Shown piece after piece: positions 9,032-17,365 of a DNA stretch of 64,000 nt. Source of the DNA: Elizabethkingia bruuniana (GTDB taxonomy: Bacteria > Bacteroidota > Bacteroidia > Flavobacteriales > Weeksellaceae); contig NZ_CP014337.1 in the NCBI RefSeq assembly GCF_002024805.1, positions 1,240,001-1,304,000 on the forward strand, written 5' to 3'. The notes beneath the pieces are model-generated. The model had not been told where the DNA came from, did no database searches, and was given only the letters and a program-made list of their open reading frames with translations. Each line of letters begins with the position of its first letter. Positions within the stretch are counted from its first letter, which is position 1. The position numbers and the translations under genes are program-made.

Positions 9032-10645
9032 ATGTATAACAAAGGACTATTTGCTAATTGGGTTCCCAAACCGCTACAGTTACTTCTTATAGCAATATTT
9101 TCTGCATTCACGATGTCGTTGTCGGGAGTGAATACAGGGAATATTACCTATATGTACAGCAGCATGGGGAGTATGTCGGAATACTTTTCTATGGCCAATT
9201 ATGCAACAACAATCGGAATGGGAGCAGTAATGCCTCTCGTCATGCGGTTTAAATTTCGTTTTAAAGTCAGAGATAAATTAACATTTGCATTTGTTTTTAT
9301 TGCTGCGCTAAGCCTGTTCAGTGCTACAACCAATCAGCCGGAACTTATTGTATTTACAGCATTTCTCGTAGGATTTATGAAAATGTTTGTTATGATAGAA
9401 TTCTTTCTGCCTCTCATGATGATTCTGAGTCCGGACGGTAACAGAGGGAAATTCTATTCTGTTTTCTATCCGTTTGCTATTATTGTTAGTCAGATTATCA
9501 ACTATATTTCTGTAGATATTTCTGTGCGTTACAATTGGGAACATTTCTATGTACTGACAGCTATAGGAGCCTTGCTTATGGCATTATTATGCTGGATATT
9601 CATGCACAACCAATATTTTTCTGTAAAGATGCCATTGTACTATATCGACTGGCTGAGTGTATTATTGTTTGCAGCAACTTTTCTGTTCTCTGCTTATGTG
9701 TTTACATTCGGAAAACAACAGGACTGGCTGAATTCACCGAAAATAATAGATGCCAGCATTGCTGCATTTGCATGTTTTGTAATGCTGGCCTTCAGACAGA
9801 CAAGATTGAAAAGACCCTACATATCTTTTAAAATTTTTAAAAGAAAAAATGTCTACAGCGGATTATTGATGTTACTAATGCTCGGTATGTTTCTGGCCAC
9901 AGGAACAGTACAGAATATATTTGCTGTAAGTATACTGGGATATGATCTTGTAACCAATGCAGAACTGAATCTGTGGATGATTCCGGGAATGGTAGCTTCA
10001 GGCGTTATGGGCATGATGTGGTTCAAACAAAACATAAATATTAAATTCTTTGTATTATCAGGCTTTGCAGCATTAATAGCTTATTGTATTATCATGTATT
10101 TTTCAATGGTTCCGGAGATGAACTTTGAAAGATGGTACCTGCCAATGATCTTAAAAGGCTATGGTATGTGCAGTCTGTATATTACGGTCTGGTTTTACAT
10201 GATGGATAAGCTGGATATTAATGATATGATGGCAGCTATCGGATTGGCACTTGTATGGCGGTCTTTTATTGCAGTAGCCGTTTTTAGTGCTTTGTTTTAT
10301 TGGTTCCAGTACGATTTTCAGGTAACAAGTCTTGGAGATATGGCAGTATATCTGGATGGTATTAATCTGAGCCAGCCTGCAGCCATACAAAACCTAAAAG
10401 TGTTTCAGATCAATGCTATTTTAGCCGCTAATAAAAAGCTTTTCGGATATATTATTATCGCTGGAATAGGAATTATGATCTATGTGTTGCAACATGGTTT
10501 TGGTAAAGAAAGATTTACTTCATACAACCGCTATGTACGTCTGATTAAAGGAAGAGGGCTCATAGCACAACGAAGAAGAAGAGAGCAGCTTATTCTGGAA
10601 AGAAGTGCTGAAGGTATAAAAGATGCAGCAGGGTCTGCATTTTAG
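9032..10645 (+). CDS. MFS drug transporter, EmrB-like (DHA2-type)
   Basis: 537 residues with about fourteen hydrophobic segments, starting with a short N-terminus (MYNKGLFANWVPKPLQ) and ending in a basic cytoplasmic tail (KGRGLIAQRRRREQL). Size and segment number fit the DHA2 group of proton-driven drug exporters. The loop motif A is poorly conserved (MRFKFRFKVRDKL), as in many Bacteroidota relatives. It follows the TolC and EmrA genes, so it is the inner-membrane engine of the same pump. The cassette ends at a terminator 25 bp downstream. Confidence 0.9.
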   Translation: MYNKGLFANWVPKPLQLLLIAIFSAFTMSLSGVNTGNITYMYSSMGSMSEYFSMANYATTIGMGAVMPLVMRFKFRFKVRDKLTFAFVFIAALSLFSATTNQPELIVFTAFLVGFMKMFVMIEFFLPLMMILSPDGNRGKFYSVFYPFAIIVSQIINYISVDISVRYNWEHFYVLTAIGALLMALLCWIFMHNQYFSVKMPLYYIDWLSVLLFAATFLFSAYVFTFGKQQDWLNSPKIIDASIAAFACFVMLAFRQTRLKRPYISFKIFKRKNVYSGLLMLLMLGMFLATGTVQNIFAVSILGYDLVTNAELNLWMIPGMVASGVMGMMWFKQNINIKFFVLSGFAALIAYCIIMYFSMVPEMNFERWYLPMILKGYGMCSLYITVWFYMMDKLDINDMMAAIGLALVWRSFIAVAVFSALFYWFQYDFQVTSLGDMAVYLDGINLSQPAAIQNLKVFQINAILAANKKLFGYIIIAGIGIMIYVLQHGFGKERFTSYNRYVRLIKGRGLIAQRRRREQLILERSAEGIKDAAGSAF

Positions 10646-10670
10646 GAAAAAATTCCTTGTTTTTCATGCG

Positions 10671-10708
10671 AATCCCCAATGCTTCATTGCTGCGGGGATT
10701 CTTTTTTT
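10671..10708 (+). terminator. Rho-independent terminator of the efflux cassette
   Basis: AATCCCC (10671-10677) pairs with GGGGATT (10694-10700), followed by CTTTTTTT. Confidence 0.85.
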
Positions 10709-10717
10709 GTAGTTTTG
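10687..10717 (+). promoter_or_regulatory. Promoter of the methyltransferase gene
   Basis: TTG at 10687-10689, 20-nt gap, TAGTTTTG at 10710-10717: a full Bacteroidota-type promoter. The -33 box lies inside the terminator loop of the preceding transcript. Predicted start is near 10723, leader about 23 nt. Confidence 0.7.
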
Positions 10718-10745
10718 AAGTCTGAACTGATATTAGCTTAAAAGC

Positions 10746-11447
10746 ATGAAAGATTTGATGGGAAAGGCAATCTGGGATTATTTTCATAATCAGAATCCTG
10801 AAGATTTGCAGACAGAAACTTCTATTTCGGAATTAGATGACTTACCGGTTGCTTATTTGTTTCGTGATTTTGATGAAATGAATGATTTGGAGCAAGCGGC
10901 TCTTGAACTGACAACAGGAAAAATACTGGATGTAGGAGCTGGAGCAGGTTCACATAGTTTATATCTTCAGGACGAAAGGAGAATGAATGTAACAGCACTG
11001 GATATTTCCCCAAAATCTGTTGAGGTTTGCAAAGAAAGAGGTATTAGCAAGGCTGTATGCAAATCTGTTCTGGACTTCTCGGATGAAAAATTTGATACCA
11101 TCTTATTGCTGATGAATGGTACCGGAATTTTTGAAAGTCTGGCAAAGATTGATGTATATCTCCAAAAGCTGAGAACTTTGCTTAATGGTGGTGGACAGGT
11201 CTTAATTGACAGTACAGACATTTTGTATATGTTCGATAGAGATGAAGACGGCGGTGTTTATATTCCGGCAGGTGGTTATTATGGCGAACTAGGTTATACC
11301 GTTCATTATAAAGGGGAATCCGAAGAGCCTATTACCTGGCTGTATCTGGATTTCAATACTCTGAAAAATGCAGCGGAACACAATGGTTTTTCTATCGAAA
11401 AAGTACTGCAGGATGAAGATTCTTTCCTGGCGAGATTAACATTATAA
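10746..11447 (+). CDS. Class I SAM-dependent methyltransferase
   Basis: 233 residues. Motif I is ILDVGAGAGSHSLYL (about residues 59-73), followed by a VTALDISPKSVEVCKERG strand with the ribose-binding aspartate and a FDTILLLMNGTGIF motif IV. This is a Methyltransf_25/11-type Rossmann domain covering most of the protein. The substrate is not recognisable. It has its own promoter and is followed by a repeat-containing intergenic stretch, so it appears monocistronic. Confidence 0.85.
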   Translation: MKDLMGKAIWDYFHNQNPEDLQTETSISELDDLPVAYLFRDFDEMNDLEQAALELTTGKILDVGAGAGSHSLYLQDERRMNVTALDISPKSVEVCKERGISKAVCKSVLDFSDEKFDTILLLMNGTGIFESLAKIDVYLQKLRTLLNGGGQVLIDSTDILYMFDRDEDGGVYIPAGGYYGELGYTVHYKGESEEPITWLYLDFNTLKNAAEHNGFSIEKVLQDEDSFLARLTL

Positions 11448-11468
11448 GAGTTGTTTAAATATTATAGT

Positions 11469-11577
11469 TAATACTCTTCGATAGTTCGTCAGGCTCACTA
11501 CAAACTTTACTCAAAGTGACATTGCTCGTTCGAAATATATTACTCTTAGAGGTGGCAGACTGAGCTTGTCGAAGTCT
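11469..11577. repeat. Degenerate REP-like intergenic repeat
   Basis: Contains AATACTCTTCGA, a spaced AAAGTGACA, and GACTGAGCTTGTCGAAGTC, strings that recur at 31001-31026 and 31171-31206 in this window. They resemble the short interspersed CTCTTCGA..AGTGACA repeats common between genes in flavobacteria. No coding frame runs through this interval. Confidence 0.5.
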
Positions 11578-11630
11578 AATATTTTTTGAATTGAAATTTA
11601 GACAGGCTCTGAATTATGTGGTAATATTGT

Positions 11631-12296
11631 TTAAAATGCCATTATTTTGTTTAATAAATAATGCGAAAATAAGTTCTGTGGATTGATATAGATTAGAAAT
11701 GCCATTATACAAGCTAATATGACTGGTAATAGCAATGATTCGGCTCTGTAAGGAAGTTTTTTAGGCATTACTAACACAGAAGTTGCATATAGAATTAAGC
11801 TTCCTGTTATAATGGAAAATGTTTCAGGACTATAGCGTGAATGCGTCTTATTATCATTAAGTGTTGAAATTGCATCCAGTAAATAATATTGAACAAAGGG
11901 ATAGATAAACCCAAATAACAGAACAAAGATTACCGAAGTATATTTCTTTACCTTAATAAAATTTAAAGCTAATAATATAGCTCCGGGTATGGTTCCGAAT
12001 AATGTACTTAATACAACAATAGAACCTAGCGAATAAAGTTTAATAGCATTGGGATCATCTGTGATATGGTCTTCCCAAATTTCATTTTCTTCAGTAGCTT
12101 CAGCTATTTCAGCTTCTTTTTTGTCCTGAATCATTTTTTGAATCAAAGCACTTTCCTGATCTGAAAATTGATGCCCTCTTTCGTTCAGAATTTCAAAAGC
12201 CATTTGTACAGCCTCCGGAGTGAAGCGGCTTTCTGATGATATATATTTTTTCAGGTCAGTATCTGAAAGTTTTTCTAAAGTACTTTTCTTTACCAT
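11631..12296 (-). CDS. Hypothetical four-helix membrane protein
   Basis: About 221 residues from ATG 12296 (ATG 12305 is also possible; a still longer frame would start inside the metG terminator and is rejected). The N-terminal 80 residues are soluble and helical (LEKLSDTDLKKYISSESRFTPEAVQMAFEILNERGH), then four hydrophobic segments follow. The soluble part resembles short N-terminal regions seen in other flavobacterial membrane proteins, but I do not recognise the family. It lies downstream of metG on the same strand, separated by a strong terminator, so it is probably transcribed on its own. Confidence 0.75.
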   Translation of the reverse strand: MVKKSTLEKLSDTDLKKYISSESRFTPEAVQMAFEILNERGHQFSDQESALIQKMIQDKKEAEIAEATEENEIWEDHITDDPNAIKLYSLGSIVVLSTLFGTIPGAILLALNFIKVKKYTSVIFVLLFGFIYPFVQYYLLDAISTLNDNKTHSRYSPETFSIITGSLILYATSVLVMPKKLPYRAESLLLPVILACIMAFLIYINPQNLFSHYLLNKIMAF

Positions 12297-12304
12297 AATG
12301 CTCA

Positions 12305-12331
12305 TAAAAAATGGGCACCTGGTGCCCATTT
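12305..12331 (-). terminator. Terminator of metG
   Basis: Perfect arms AAATGGGCACC / GGTGCCCATTT around one base; on the minus strand it is followed by a T-run. It lies 20 bp beyond the metG stop. Confidence 0.88.
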
Positions 12332-12350
12332 ATATAATTGTAATCAGAAA

Positions 12351-14384
12351 TTATTTAATCTCAATTCCGTTTTCTACTGTTTCATCCGGAGTTACGAAAG
12401 ACAATTTTCCGTCTGGTTTAGTGGTCAGAAGGAACATTCCCTGAGACTCAATTCCACGGATTTTTCTTGGAGCAAGATTCAAAAGAATCATAACCTGCTT
12501 ACCAATTAATTCTTCAGGATTGAAGCTTTCAGCTACACCCGAAACTACAGTTCTGATGTCTACACCTGTATCTACTTTGAATTTTAAAAGCTTATCTGCT
12601 TTTTCTACTTTCTCAGCTTCAAGGATAGTTGCTGTTCTTAAATCGATTTTTCCAAAGTCATCAAAAGTGATTTCTTCTTTCATAGGATTAGCGTTAGGGT
12701 TGGTCTTTTTATTATCTTGTTTTGTCTGTTCCAGCTTTTGGATTTGTGCTTCAATTACATCATCTTCAATTTTTGAGAAAAGAAGAAATGCTTCATTGAT
12801 CTGATGCCCGCTAGGAACAAGAACTTTATTGTTTTCTAAATTTGTCCAGTCTGTTTTAGTAGCGTTGAACATATTCAACAACTTCTCAGAGCTAAATGGC
12901 ATAAATGGTTCAGATAGCTGAGCTAAAGCAACGGCTAATTGAGCACCTACGAAAAGAGAATGTGCTGCTTTTTCAGGATTATCTTTAATGGTCTTCCAAG
13001 GCTCTTCTGTTTGCAGGTATTGGTTACCAAAACGTGCAAGATTCATCAATGCAGATAAAGCATTTCTGAACTCAAACTTGTCTAAGAATTCAGCAATCTC
13101 TTTTGCAGCCTTGTTTATTTCAGCTAATTCTGGTGTATTAACATCTCCCTGAGGAACAACACCATCATAATATTTATGAATTAATACCGCAACTCTGTTG
13201 ATGAAGTTACCAAAAATACCTACAAGTTCTGAATTGTTCTTGGTTTGGAAATCCTTCCATGTAAAGTTATTATCCTTGGTTTCAGGTGCAGAAGATAGCA
13301 GAGCATAACGCAATACATCTTGTTGTCCCGGGAATTCTTCTACATATTCATGTGCCCATACTGCCCAGTTTCTGGAAGTAGAAATTTTATCATTTTCCAG
13401 ATTCAGGAATTCAAATGCAGGTACATTTTTAGGCATAATATAATCACCGTGAGCCTTCATCATAGCTGGGAAAATAATACAGTGGAATACAATATTATCT
13501 TTTCCGATGAAATGGATCAGGTCGCTGTCTTCATTTTGCCAGTAATCTTTCCAGTCCTTACCATTTTTCTCAGCCCATTCTTTGGTAAAAGAAATATAAC
13601 CGATAGGAGCGTCGAACCATACATATAATACTTTTCCTTCAGCATTTGGTAACGGAACCGGAACTCCCCAGTTAAGGTCTCTCGTCATAGCACGAGGCTT
13701 CAACCCGTCATTTAACCAAGATTTTACTTGTCCGTATACATTAGGCTTCCAGTCATCCTTATGACCTTCAATAATCCATTCATTCAGGAAGTTTTCATAA
13801 TCGTTTAATGGAAGATACCAGTTCTTTGTTTCTTTCAGAACCGGAACATTTCCGCTTAACATCGATTTAGGATTGATCAGCTCAGACGGAGAAAGGGTAG
13901 AACCACATTTCTCACACTGATCACCGTAAGCATTTTCGTTGCCACAGTTAGGGCATGTTCCAACGATATAACGGTCAGCAAGAAATTCTCCTGCCTGCTC
14001 GTCAAAGTATTGTTCAGAAACCTCTTCAGTAAACTTTTCTTTATCGTAAAGCGTTTTAAAGAAGTCTTGTGAAGTTTCATAATGTTTTTTAGAAGTCGTT
14101 CTGGAATACTCGTCAAATGAAATTCCGAGGTCTGCAAAAGACTTCTTAATAATCTCGTGATATTTGTCTACTATATCCTGAGGTGTAACACCTTCTTTTT
14201 TAGCACGTATAGTAATTGGGATTCCGTGTTCGTCGGAACCACAGATAAAAGCAACATCTTTTCCTAATCTTCTCTGAAATCTCGCATAGACATCTGCAGG
14301 AATATAAACACCTGCTAAATGCCCAATATGAACCGGTCCGTTTGCATAAGGCAAAGCTGCCGTAATCATCTTTCTTGTAGACAT
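12351..14384 (-). CDS. metG: Methionyl-tRNA synthetase with C-terminal tRNA-binding domain
   Basis: 677 residues. Class I motifs are present: HIGH as [16 protein letters not shown] near residue 18, and a KMSKS loop in the form KISTS. A zinc knuckle reads [18 protein letters not shown] (four cysteines, near residue 145). The C-terminal 110 residues (from [14 protein letters not shown]) form the EMAPII/Trbp-like OB-fold that dimerises and binds tRNA, as in the long-form enzymes. It charges initiator and elongator tRNA-Met in the cytoplasm. A good promoter sits only about 18 bp upstream of the start. Confidence 0.98.
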   Translation of the reverse strand: MSTRKMITAALPYANGPVHIGHLAGVYIPADVYARFQRRLGKDVAFICGSDEHGIPITIRAKKEGVTPQDIVDKYHEIIKKSFADLGISFDEYSRTTSKKHYETSQDFFKTLYDKEKFTEEVSEQYFDEQAGEFLADRYIVGTCPNCGNENAYGDQCEKCGSTLSPSELINPKSMLSGNVPVLKETKNWYLPLNDYENFLNEWIIEGHKDDWKPNVYGQVKSWLNDGLKPRAMTRDLNWGVPVPLPNAEGKVLYVWFDAPIGYISFTKEWAEKNGKDWKDYWQNEDSDLIHFIGKDNIVFHCIIFPAMMKAHGDYIMPKNVPAFEFLNLENDKISTSRNWAVWAHEYVEEFPGQQDVLRYALLSSAPETKDNNFTWKDFQTKNNSELVGIFGNFINRVAVLIHKYYDGVVPQGDVNTPELAEINKAAKEIAEFLDKFEFRNALSALMNLARFGNQYLQTEEPWKTIKDNPEKAAHSLFVGAQLAVALAQLSEPFMPFSSEKLLNMFNATKTDWTNLENNKVLVPSGHQINEAFLLFSKIEDDVIEAQIQKLEQTKQDNKKTNPNANPMKEEITFDDFGKIDLRTATILEAEKVEKADKLLKFKVDTGVDIRTVVSGVAESFNPEELIGKQVMILLNLAPRKIRGIESQGMFLLTTKPDGKLSFVTPDETVENGIEIK

Positions 14385-14401
14385 TATTTTCTAGTTTTTT
14401 G

Positions 14402-14435
14402 CAAATATACGGATAATGCTAAAGAAAAAGGCCAA
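14402..14435 (-). promoter_or_regulatory. Promoter of metG with very short leader
   Basis: On the minus strand TTG (14435-14433), 23-nt gap, TATATTTG (14409-14402). Predicted start is near 14396, leaving about 12 nt before the ATG at 14384. The -33 box overlaps the terminator of the upstream beta-barrel gene. Confidence 0.7.
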
Positions 14436-14454
14436 GCATCATGTCTGACCTTTA
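14430..14454 (-). terminator. Weak terminator of the first beta-barrel gene
   Basis: On the minus strand AAGGTCA pairs with TGGCCTT (one G-U), followed by TTTTTCTTT. The loop is long and the stem modest. Confidence 0.5.
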
Positions 14455-14475
14455 CTGTATTTAAATAATAAGTGA

Positions 14476-15099
14476 TTAGAATGCTAAACCTAAGCCTACC
14501 TGGAATACATTATTCTTCGATTTGCTATAGCTATATCCGATAGGATTGTCTGTTTTACCGATATTCGTTAAACCTGCTACATAACGGGCATTTATCCCTA
14601 GATTTGGTGTAATATTGAAACCAAGACCTACTCCTAAACCAAAGTTGAATGTATTCAAATTATCTGTAGCTGTTTTTGTCCAGTCATCTACAGAAACATT
14701 ACCATTACCATCTTTTAATTTGTTTTTAGCGCTTATCAGAAAACTGAATTCCGGACCTGCTTCTAAATAAAACTGTTGAGTGGCGTTGAACTGAAACATT
14801 ACCGGTACAGAGATGTAACCTAAGTTGGTGCTGTAAGAATTCTGATTGTCTCTTCCGAAAGTTACTTTAGAGCCTAAATCGTTGTAAATAACCTCTGGCT
14901 GAATACTGAAATTGGAAGAAAGGGGTGCGTTCAAGAAAACACCAGCGTTGAAGCCTATCTTAGACTTTGTGTCGCTAAGACCTCCGTTTTCAGAAATTGA
15001 AGAAACGTTCATACCCGCTTTAATACCGAATTTCGGACCTACTTGTGAAAAGGCAAAAGTTCCTGCCAGTAATCCCAGTCCTAAAAATAGTTTTTTCAT
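14476..15099 (-). CDS. Outer-membrane beta-barrel protein (PorT/OMP_b-brl_2 type), copy 1
   Basis: 207 residues. Signal peptide MKKLFLGLGLLAGTFAFSQ, then an eight-strand-type barrel beginning GPKFGIKAGMNVSSIS and ending in a C-terminal aromatic (FQVGLGLAF). It is clearly paralogous to the two genes upstream (15233 and 16573): all share the MKK-FLGLG signal, the GFNAGVFLNAP..FSIQPEV(I/V)Y block, Y(I/V)SVPVM.QFN, F.(L/V)EAGPEF and the terminal barrel strand. Function (surface adhesion, lipid binding or structural) is unknown. Each copy has its own terminator and upstream motif, so they are separately transcribed. Confidence 0.88.
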   Translation of the reverse strand: MKKLFLGLGLLAGTFAFSQVGPKFGIKAGMNVSSISENGGLSDTKSKIGFNAGVFLNAPLSSNFSIQPEVIYNDLGSKVTFGRDNQNSYSTNLGYISVPVMFQFNATQQFYLEAGPEFSFLISAKNKLKDGNGNVSVDDWTKTATDNLNTFNFGLGVGLGFNITPNLGINARYVAGLTNIGKTDNPIGYSYSKSKNNVFQVGLGLAF

Positions 15100-15136
15100 A
15101 AATCAAATTTTACTTCCCAAAAACCTACAAACCAAA

Positions 15137-15143
15137 TGCCAAA
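15137..15143 (-). promoter_or_regulatory. Shared TTTGGCA promoter motif, copy 1
   Basis: TGCCAAA on the plus strand (TTTGGCA on the minus), 38 bp upstream of the 15099 start, within ACAAACCAAATGCCAAA. The same core precedes the other two paralogues, and it may include the -7 box. Confidence 0.45.
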
Positions 15144-15170
15144 AAATAAGTCCAGGTTTCAGGAAATAAA

Positions 15171-15193
15171 GAAAGCCCGATTTAATCGGGCTT
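15171..15193 (-). terminator. Terminator of the second beta-barrel gene
   Basis: AGCCCGAT / ATCGGGCT stem with TTA loop; on the minus strand it is followed by TTCTTTATTT. Confidence 0.85.
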
Positions 15194-15232
15194 CTTTATT
15201 GAAATCAATAATTGATGTTTTTTCTTTTCTGA

Positions 15233-15865
15233 TTAGAAAGTGTAGCTTAATCCTAACTGGATGTTTTCATTTCTAGAATCGTTGAAGTATTGACCTCTAG
15301 GAGTATCATTCTTACCGATTTTAGTGAATCCTGTTATGTATCTAGCATTAATACCCCAGTTGTCAGTAATTCTGTAACCTAAACCGATAGCACCTGCAGC
15401 ATTGAATCTCTTAAGATCATCCAGAGCTTTGCTATCCCAGCTATTAGTTACGGTTTGACTGCCTTCTTTTAATTTGTTGTTAGCGTTTACTAAGTAACTG
15501 AATTCAGGACCAGCTTCAACATAGAATTTAGGAGTTACATTGAACTGTACCATTAATGGAACAGAGATATACCCTAAGTTAGTTTCGTTTTTTATTTTTT
15601 CACCATTTACATCAGCAGTAGATTTTGAACCCATGTAGTTGTAAATAACTTCTGGTTGGAAGTTGAACTTGTCAGAGATTGGCATGTTCATGAATACACC
15701 TCCGTTAAAACCAAATTTGTGTTGAGTATCGCTGAAGTTCCCTTCTGTAATTCTAGAAAGGTTACCACCACCTTTGATACCAAATCTGATTCCACTATTA
15801 TTCGTAGTTTGGGCAAAAGCCATTGTACCTAGAACAATCCCTAGGCCTAAAAATACCTTTTTCAT
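15233..15865 (-). CDS. Outer-membrane beta-barrel protein, copy 2
   Basis: 210 residues. Signal peptide MKKVFLGLGIVLGTMAFAQ is nearly identical to that of copy 3, more so than the mature parts, pointing to a recent duplication. The barrel has the family blocks FGFNGGVFMNMPISDKFNFQPEVIYN, YISVPLMVQFN and YVEAGPEFSYLV and ends in IQLGLSYTF with a terminal phenylalanine as expected for BAM recognition. The role is unknown. The upstream 100 bp carries the TTTGGCA motif and an AACATGAC-GAAA-GTCATGTT inverted repeat. Confidence 0.9.
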   Translation of the reverse strand: MKKVFLGLGIVLGTMAFAQTTNNSGIRFGIKGGGNLSRITEGNFSDTQHKFGFNGGVFMNMPISDKFNFQPEVIYNYMGSKSTADVNGEKIKNETNLGYISVPLMVQFNVTPKFYVEAGPEFSYLVNANNKLKEGSQTVTNSWDSKALDDLKRFNAAGAIGLGYRITDNWGINARYITGFTKIGKNDTPRGQYFNDSRNENIQLGLSYTF

Positions 15866-15913
15866 AATTTTAAATTTTACTTTACTTTGAGGTCATAACA
15901 ATTACAAACAAAG

Positions 15914-15920
15914 TGCCAAA
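15914..15920 (-). promoter_or_regulatory. Shared TTTGGCA promoter motif, copy 2
   Basis: TGCCAAA on the plus strand in ACAAACAAAGTGCCAAA, 49 bp before the 15865 start; close to the copy 1 context. Confidence 0.45.
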
Positions 15921-15950
15921 GAGGGTTTTTCTGGTATATAAAAGACGCTA

Positions 15951-15970
15951 AACATGACGAAAGTCATGTT
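15951..15970. promoter_or_regulatory. Inverted repeat AACATGAC-GAAA-GTCATGTT upstream of beta-barrel copy 2
   Basis: Perfect 8-bp arms around GAAA, about 86 bp upstream of the copy 2 start. A TTGACA-N4-TGTCAA repeat occupies a similar place upstream of copy 3, so regulator binding is plausible. Confidence 0.5.
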
Positions 15971-16520
15971 TTTACGTATTTTAAATTATAGATTCAATAT
16001 CTTTTTAAGAGAAATTATAATATTATGATAAATAGCCTTAGCAAATTGATTCAGAGGTATAAAAATCAGTTGAGGAGACAAAAATCTTAATAAAGTAAAG
16101 GAAAAGAAACCTCTTTTTAGAAGGAGTAAAGAATAAGAGGCTGGAGCTTGTAAAATTAGACTTGGTATAGACAAGGCTCCTCAGAAATCTTTTTTGCGAA
16201 GGTTTGGAGAGCTTACATATTAGTTGACTACAATGTGCCTTTTATATTGTATTGTAACAAGCTGTACGACGAGGATTCTTAATAGTTTGTTCGAGGTTCG
16301 TTCGACTATTGTTCGGGAATCCTTCGGAAAACTGCACTTTTTCCGAAGGATTCCCGAAGAGTCCTCGAAGAAGAGCCGAAGAAAGCATGCGAAAACTTAG
16401 TTAAAATAAATAATTCGTAAGGTTTCGTATGTAATTCTATATACCATGTCGCTGTATTTTATTCTAAAATTGAGGTCTATTTTTGAAAACAAGAATTAAA
16501 AACAGGGAAGTGAGAAAATA
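15971..16520. other. Gene-free stretch with palindromic element
   Basis: No supported gene lies between the beta-barrel copies 2 and 3. The stretch holds A/T-rich sequence with many stops, the large palindrome at 16290-16369, and an unsupported 21-codon frame at 16025. It may be the remnant of an insertion between duplicated genes. Confidence 0.6.
16290..16369. repeat. Nested palindrome with perfect 20-bp arms
   Basis: Inner arms of 20 bp (16312-16331 and 16339-16358; core TTCGGGAATCCTTCGG) are perfectly complementary around a 7-nt loop. Outer arms TTCGAGG (16290-16296) and CCTCGAA (16363-16369) add 7 bp. There is no adjacent T-run and the local GC is higher than the surroundings. It looks like a REPIN- or MITE-type element rather than a terminator. 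Confidence 0.75.
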
Positions 16521-16547
16521 AAAAAAGGACTGTCAACTGACAGTCCT
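16521..16547 (-). terminator. Terminator of the third beta-barrel gene
   Basis: AGGACTGTCA / TGACAGTCCT arms around AC; on the minus strand it is followed by TTTTTT. Confidence 0.88.
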
Positions 16548-16572
16548 CTTATAATAATTGATGTTGTTTTTC

Positions 16573-17166
16573 TTAGAAAGTATAACCTAATCCTAATTGG
16601 AAGTTATTGTTCTTAACAGAATCTCCGTCATTATTTTTGATTGTATTAGTGAATCCTGCTGTGTAACGAGCATTGATGCTAATGTTTGGTGTAAATCTGT
16701 AACCAGCTCCAAGTCCTACACCGAAGTTGAAAGTATTAAATCCATCAGTACCACTAGTGTTCATACTTACTCCGCTCACTGTTCTTTTATTTTGTGCATC
16801 CACTAAGAACCCAAATTCAGGACCAGCTTCAAGATAGAAATCCGGAGTTGCATTATACTGAACCATTACTGGTACATTAATATATCCTAGATTTAATTTT
16901 CTGTCCGTTACATTGCCCATATCTTTGAATTTAGCACCTTGTTGGCTGTATACAACCTCTGGTTGAATGCTGAATTCAGATGAAATAGGAGCATTCATAA
17001 ATACACCTGCGTAGAATCCAATTTTAGATTTTTCACCTATTGAATTCAAGTTAGTTAAGTCTGAAAGGTTACCACCAGCTTTAATACCGAATCTTGGACC
17101 AGCTGTAGATTGAGCGAATGCCATTGTACCTAATACAATACCTAATCCTAAAAATACCTTTTTCAT
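16573..17166 (-). CDS. Outer-membrane beta-barrel protein, copy 3
   Basis: 197 residues from ATG 17166 (MKKVFLGLGIVLGTMAFAQ signal peptide); the frame extends upstream to 17226 but that would bury the signal peptide, so the shorter start is chosen. It has the same barrel blocks as its two neighbours (IGFYAGVFMNAPISSEFSIQPEVVYS, YINVPVMVQYN, YLEAGPEFGFLV, NNFQLGLGYTF). The function is unknown. It is the most upstream copy, with its own terminator, TTTGGCA motif and an inverted repeat at 17259-17274. Confidence 0.9.
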   Translation of the reverse strand: MKKVFLGLGIVLGTMAFAQSTAGPRFGIKAGGNLSDLTNLNSIGEKSKIGFYAGVFMNAPISSEFSIQPEVVYSQQGAKFKDMGNVTDRKLNLGYINVPVMVQYNATPDFYLEAGPEFGFLVDAQNKRTVSGVSMNTSGTDGFNTFNFGVGLGAGYRFTPNISINARYTAGFTNTIKNNDGDSVKNNNFQLGLGYTF

Positions 17167-17240
17167 AATTTTAAATTTTACTTTTTTTAATAATTTTAAA
17201 CTTAATCTCTTTTTTGATGCTAGCATTATTTCAAATGGAA

Positions 17241-17247
17241 TGCCAAA
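17241..17247 (-). promoter_or_regulatory. Shared TTTGGCA promoter motif, copy 3
   Basis: TGCCAAA on the plus strand, 75 bp before the 17166 start; on the minus strand it reads TAAAGTTTGGCA, near to a TAnnTTTG box. Confidence 0.4.
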
Positions 17248-17258
17248 CTTTATTTATT

Positions 17259-17274
17259 TTGACAAAAATGTCAA
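17259..17274. promoter_or_regulatory. Inverted repeat TTGACA-AAAA-TGTCAA upstream of beta-barrel copy 3
   Basis: Perfect 6-bp arms around AAAA. The TTGACA half may double as a -33 region. Its placement parallels the repeat at 15951-15970. Confidence 0.45.
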
Positions 17275-17365
17275 ATTACTTTTATAGTTAACATTTAAAA
17301 CATTGGTAATTACAATGTTTATGTTTTAATTTGGAATAAGTTTAAATAATTATATAAAGCTTAAA

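Noticed and set aside
16025-16090. 21-codon basic ORF in the gene-free gap
   Set aside because: Too short, no ribosome-binding or promoter support, and no conserved neighbour.
17167-17226. N-terminal extension of beta-barrel copy 3
   Set aside because: It would place the signal peptide internally; the paralogues start at the MKK position.
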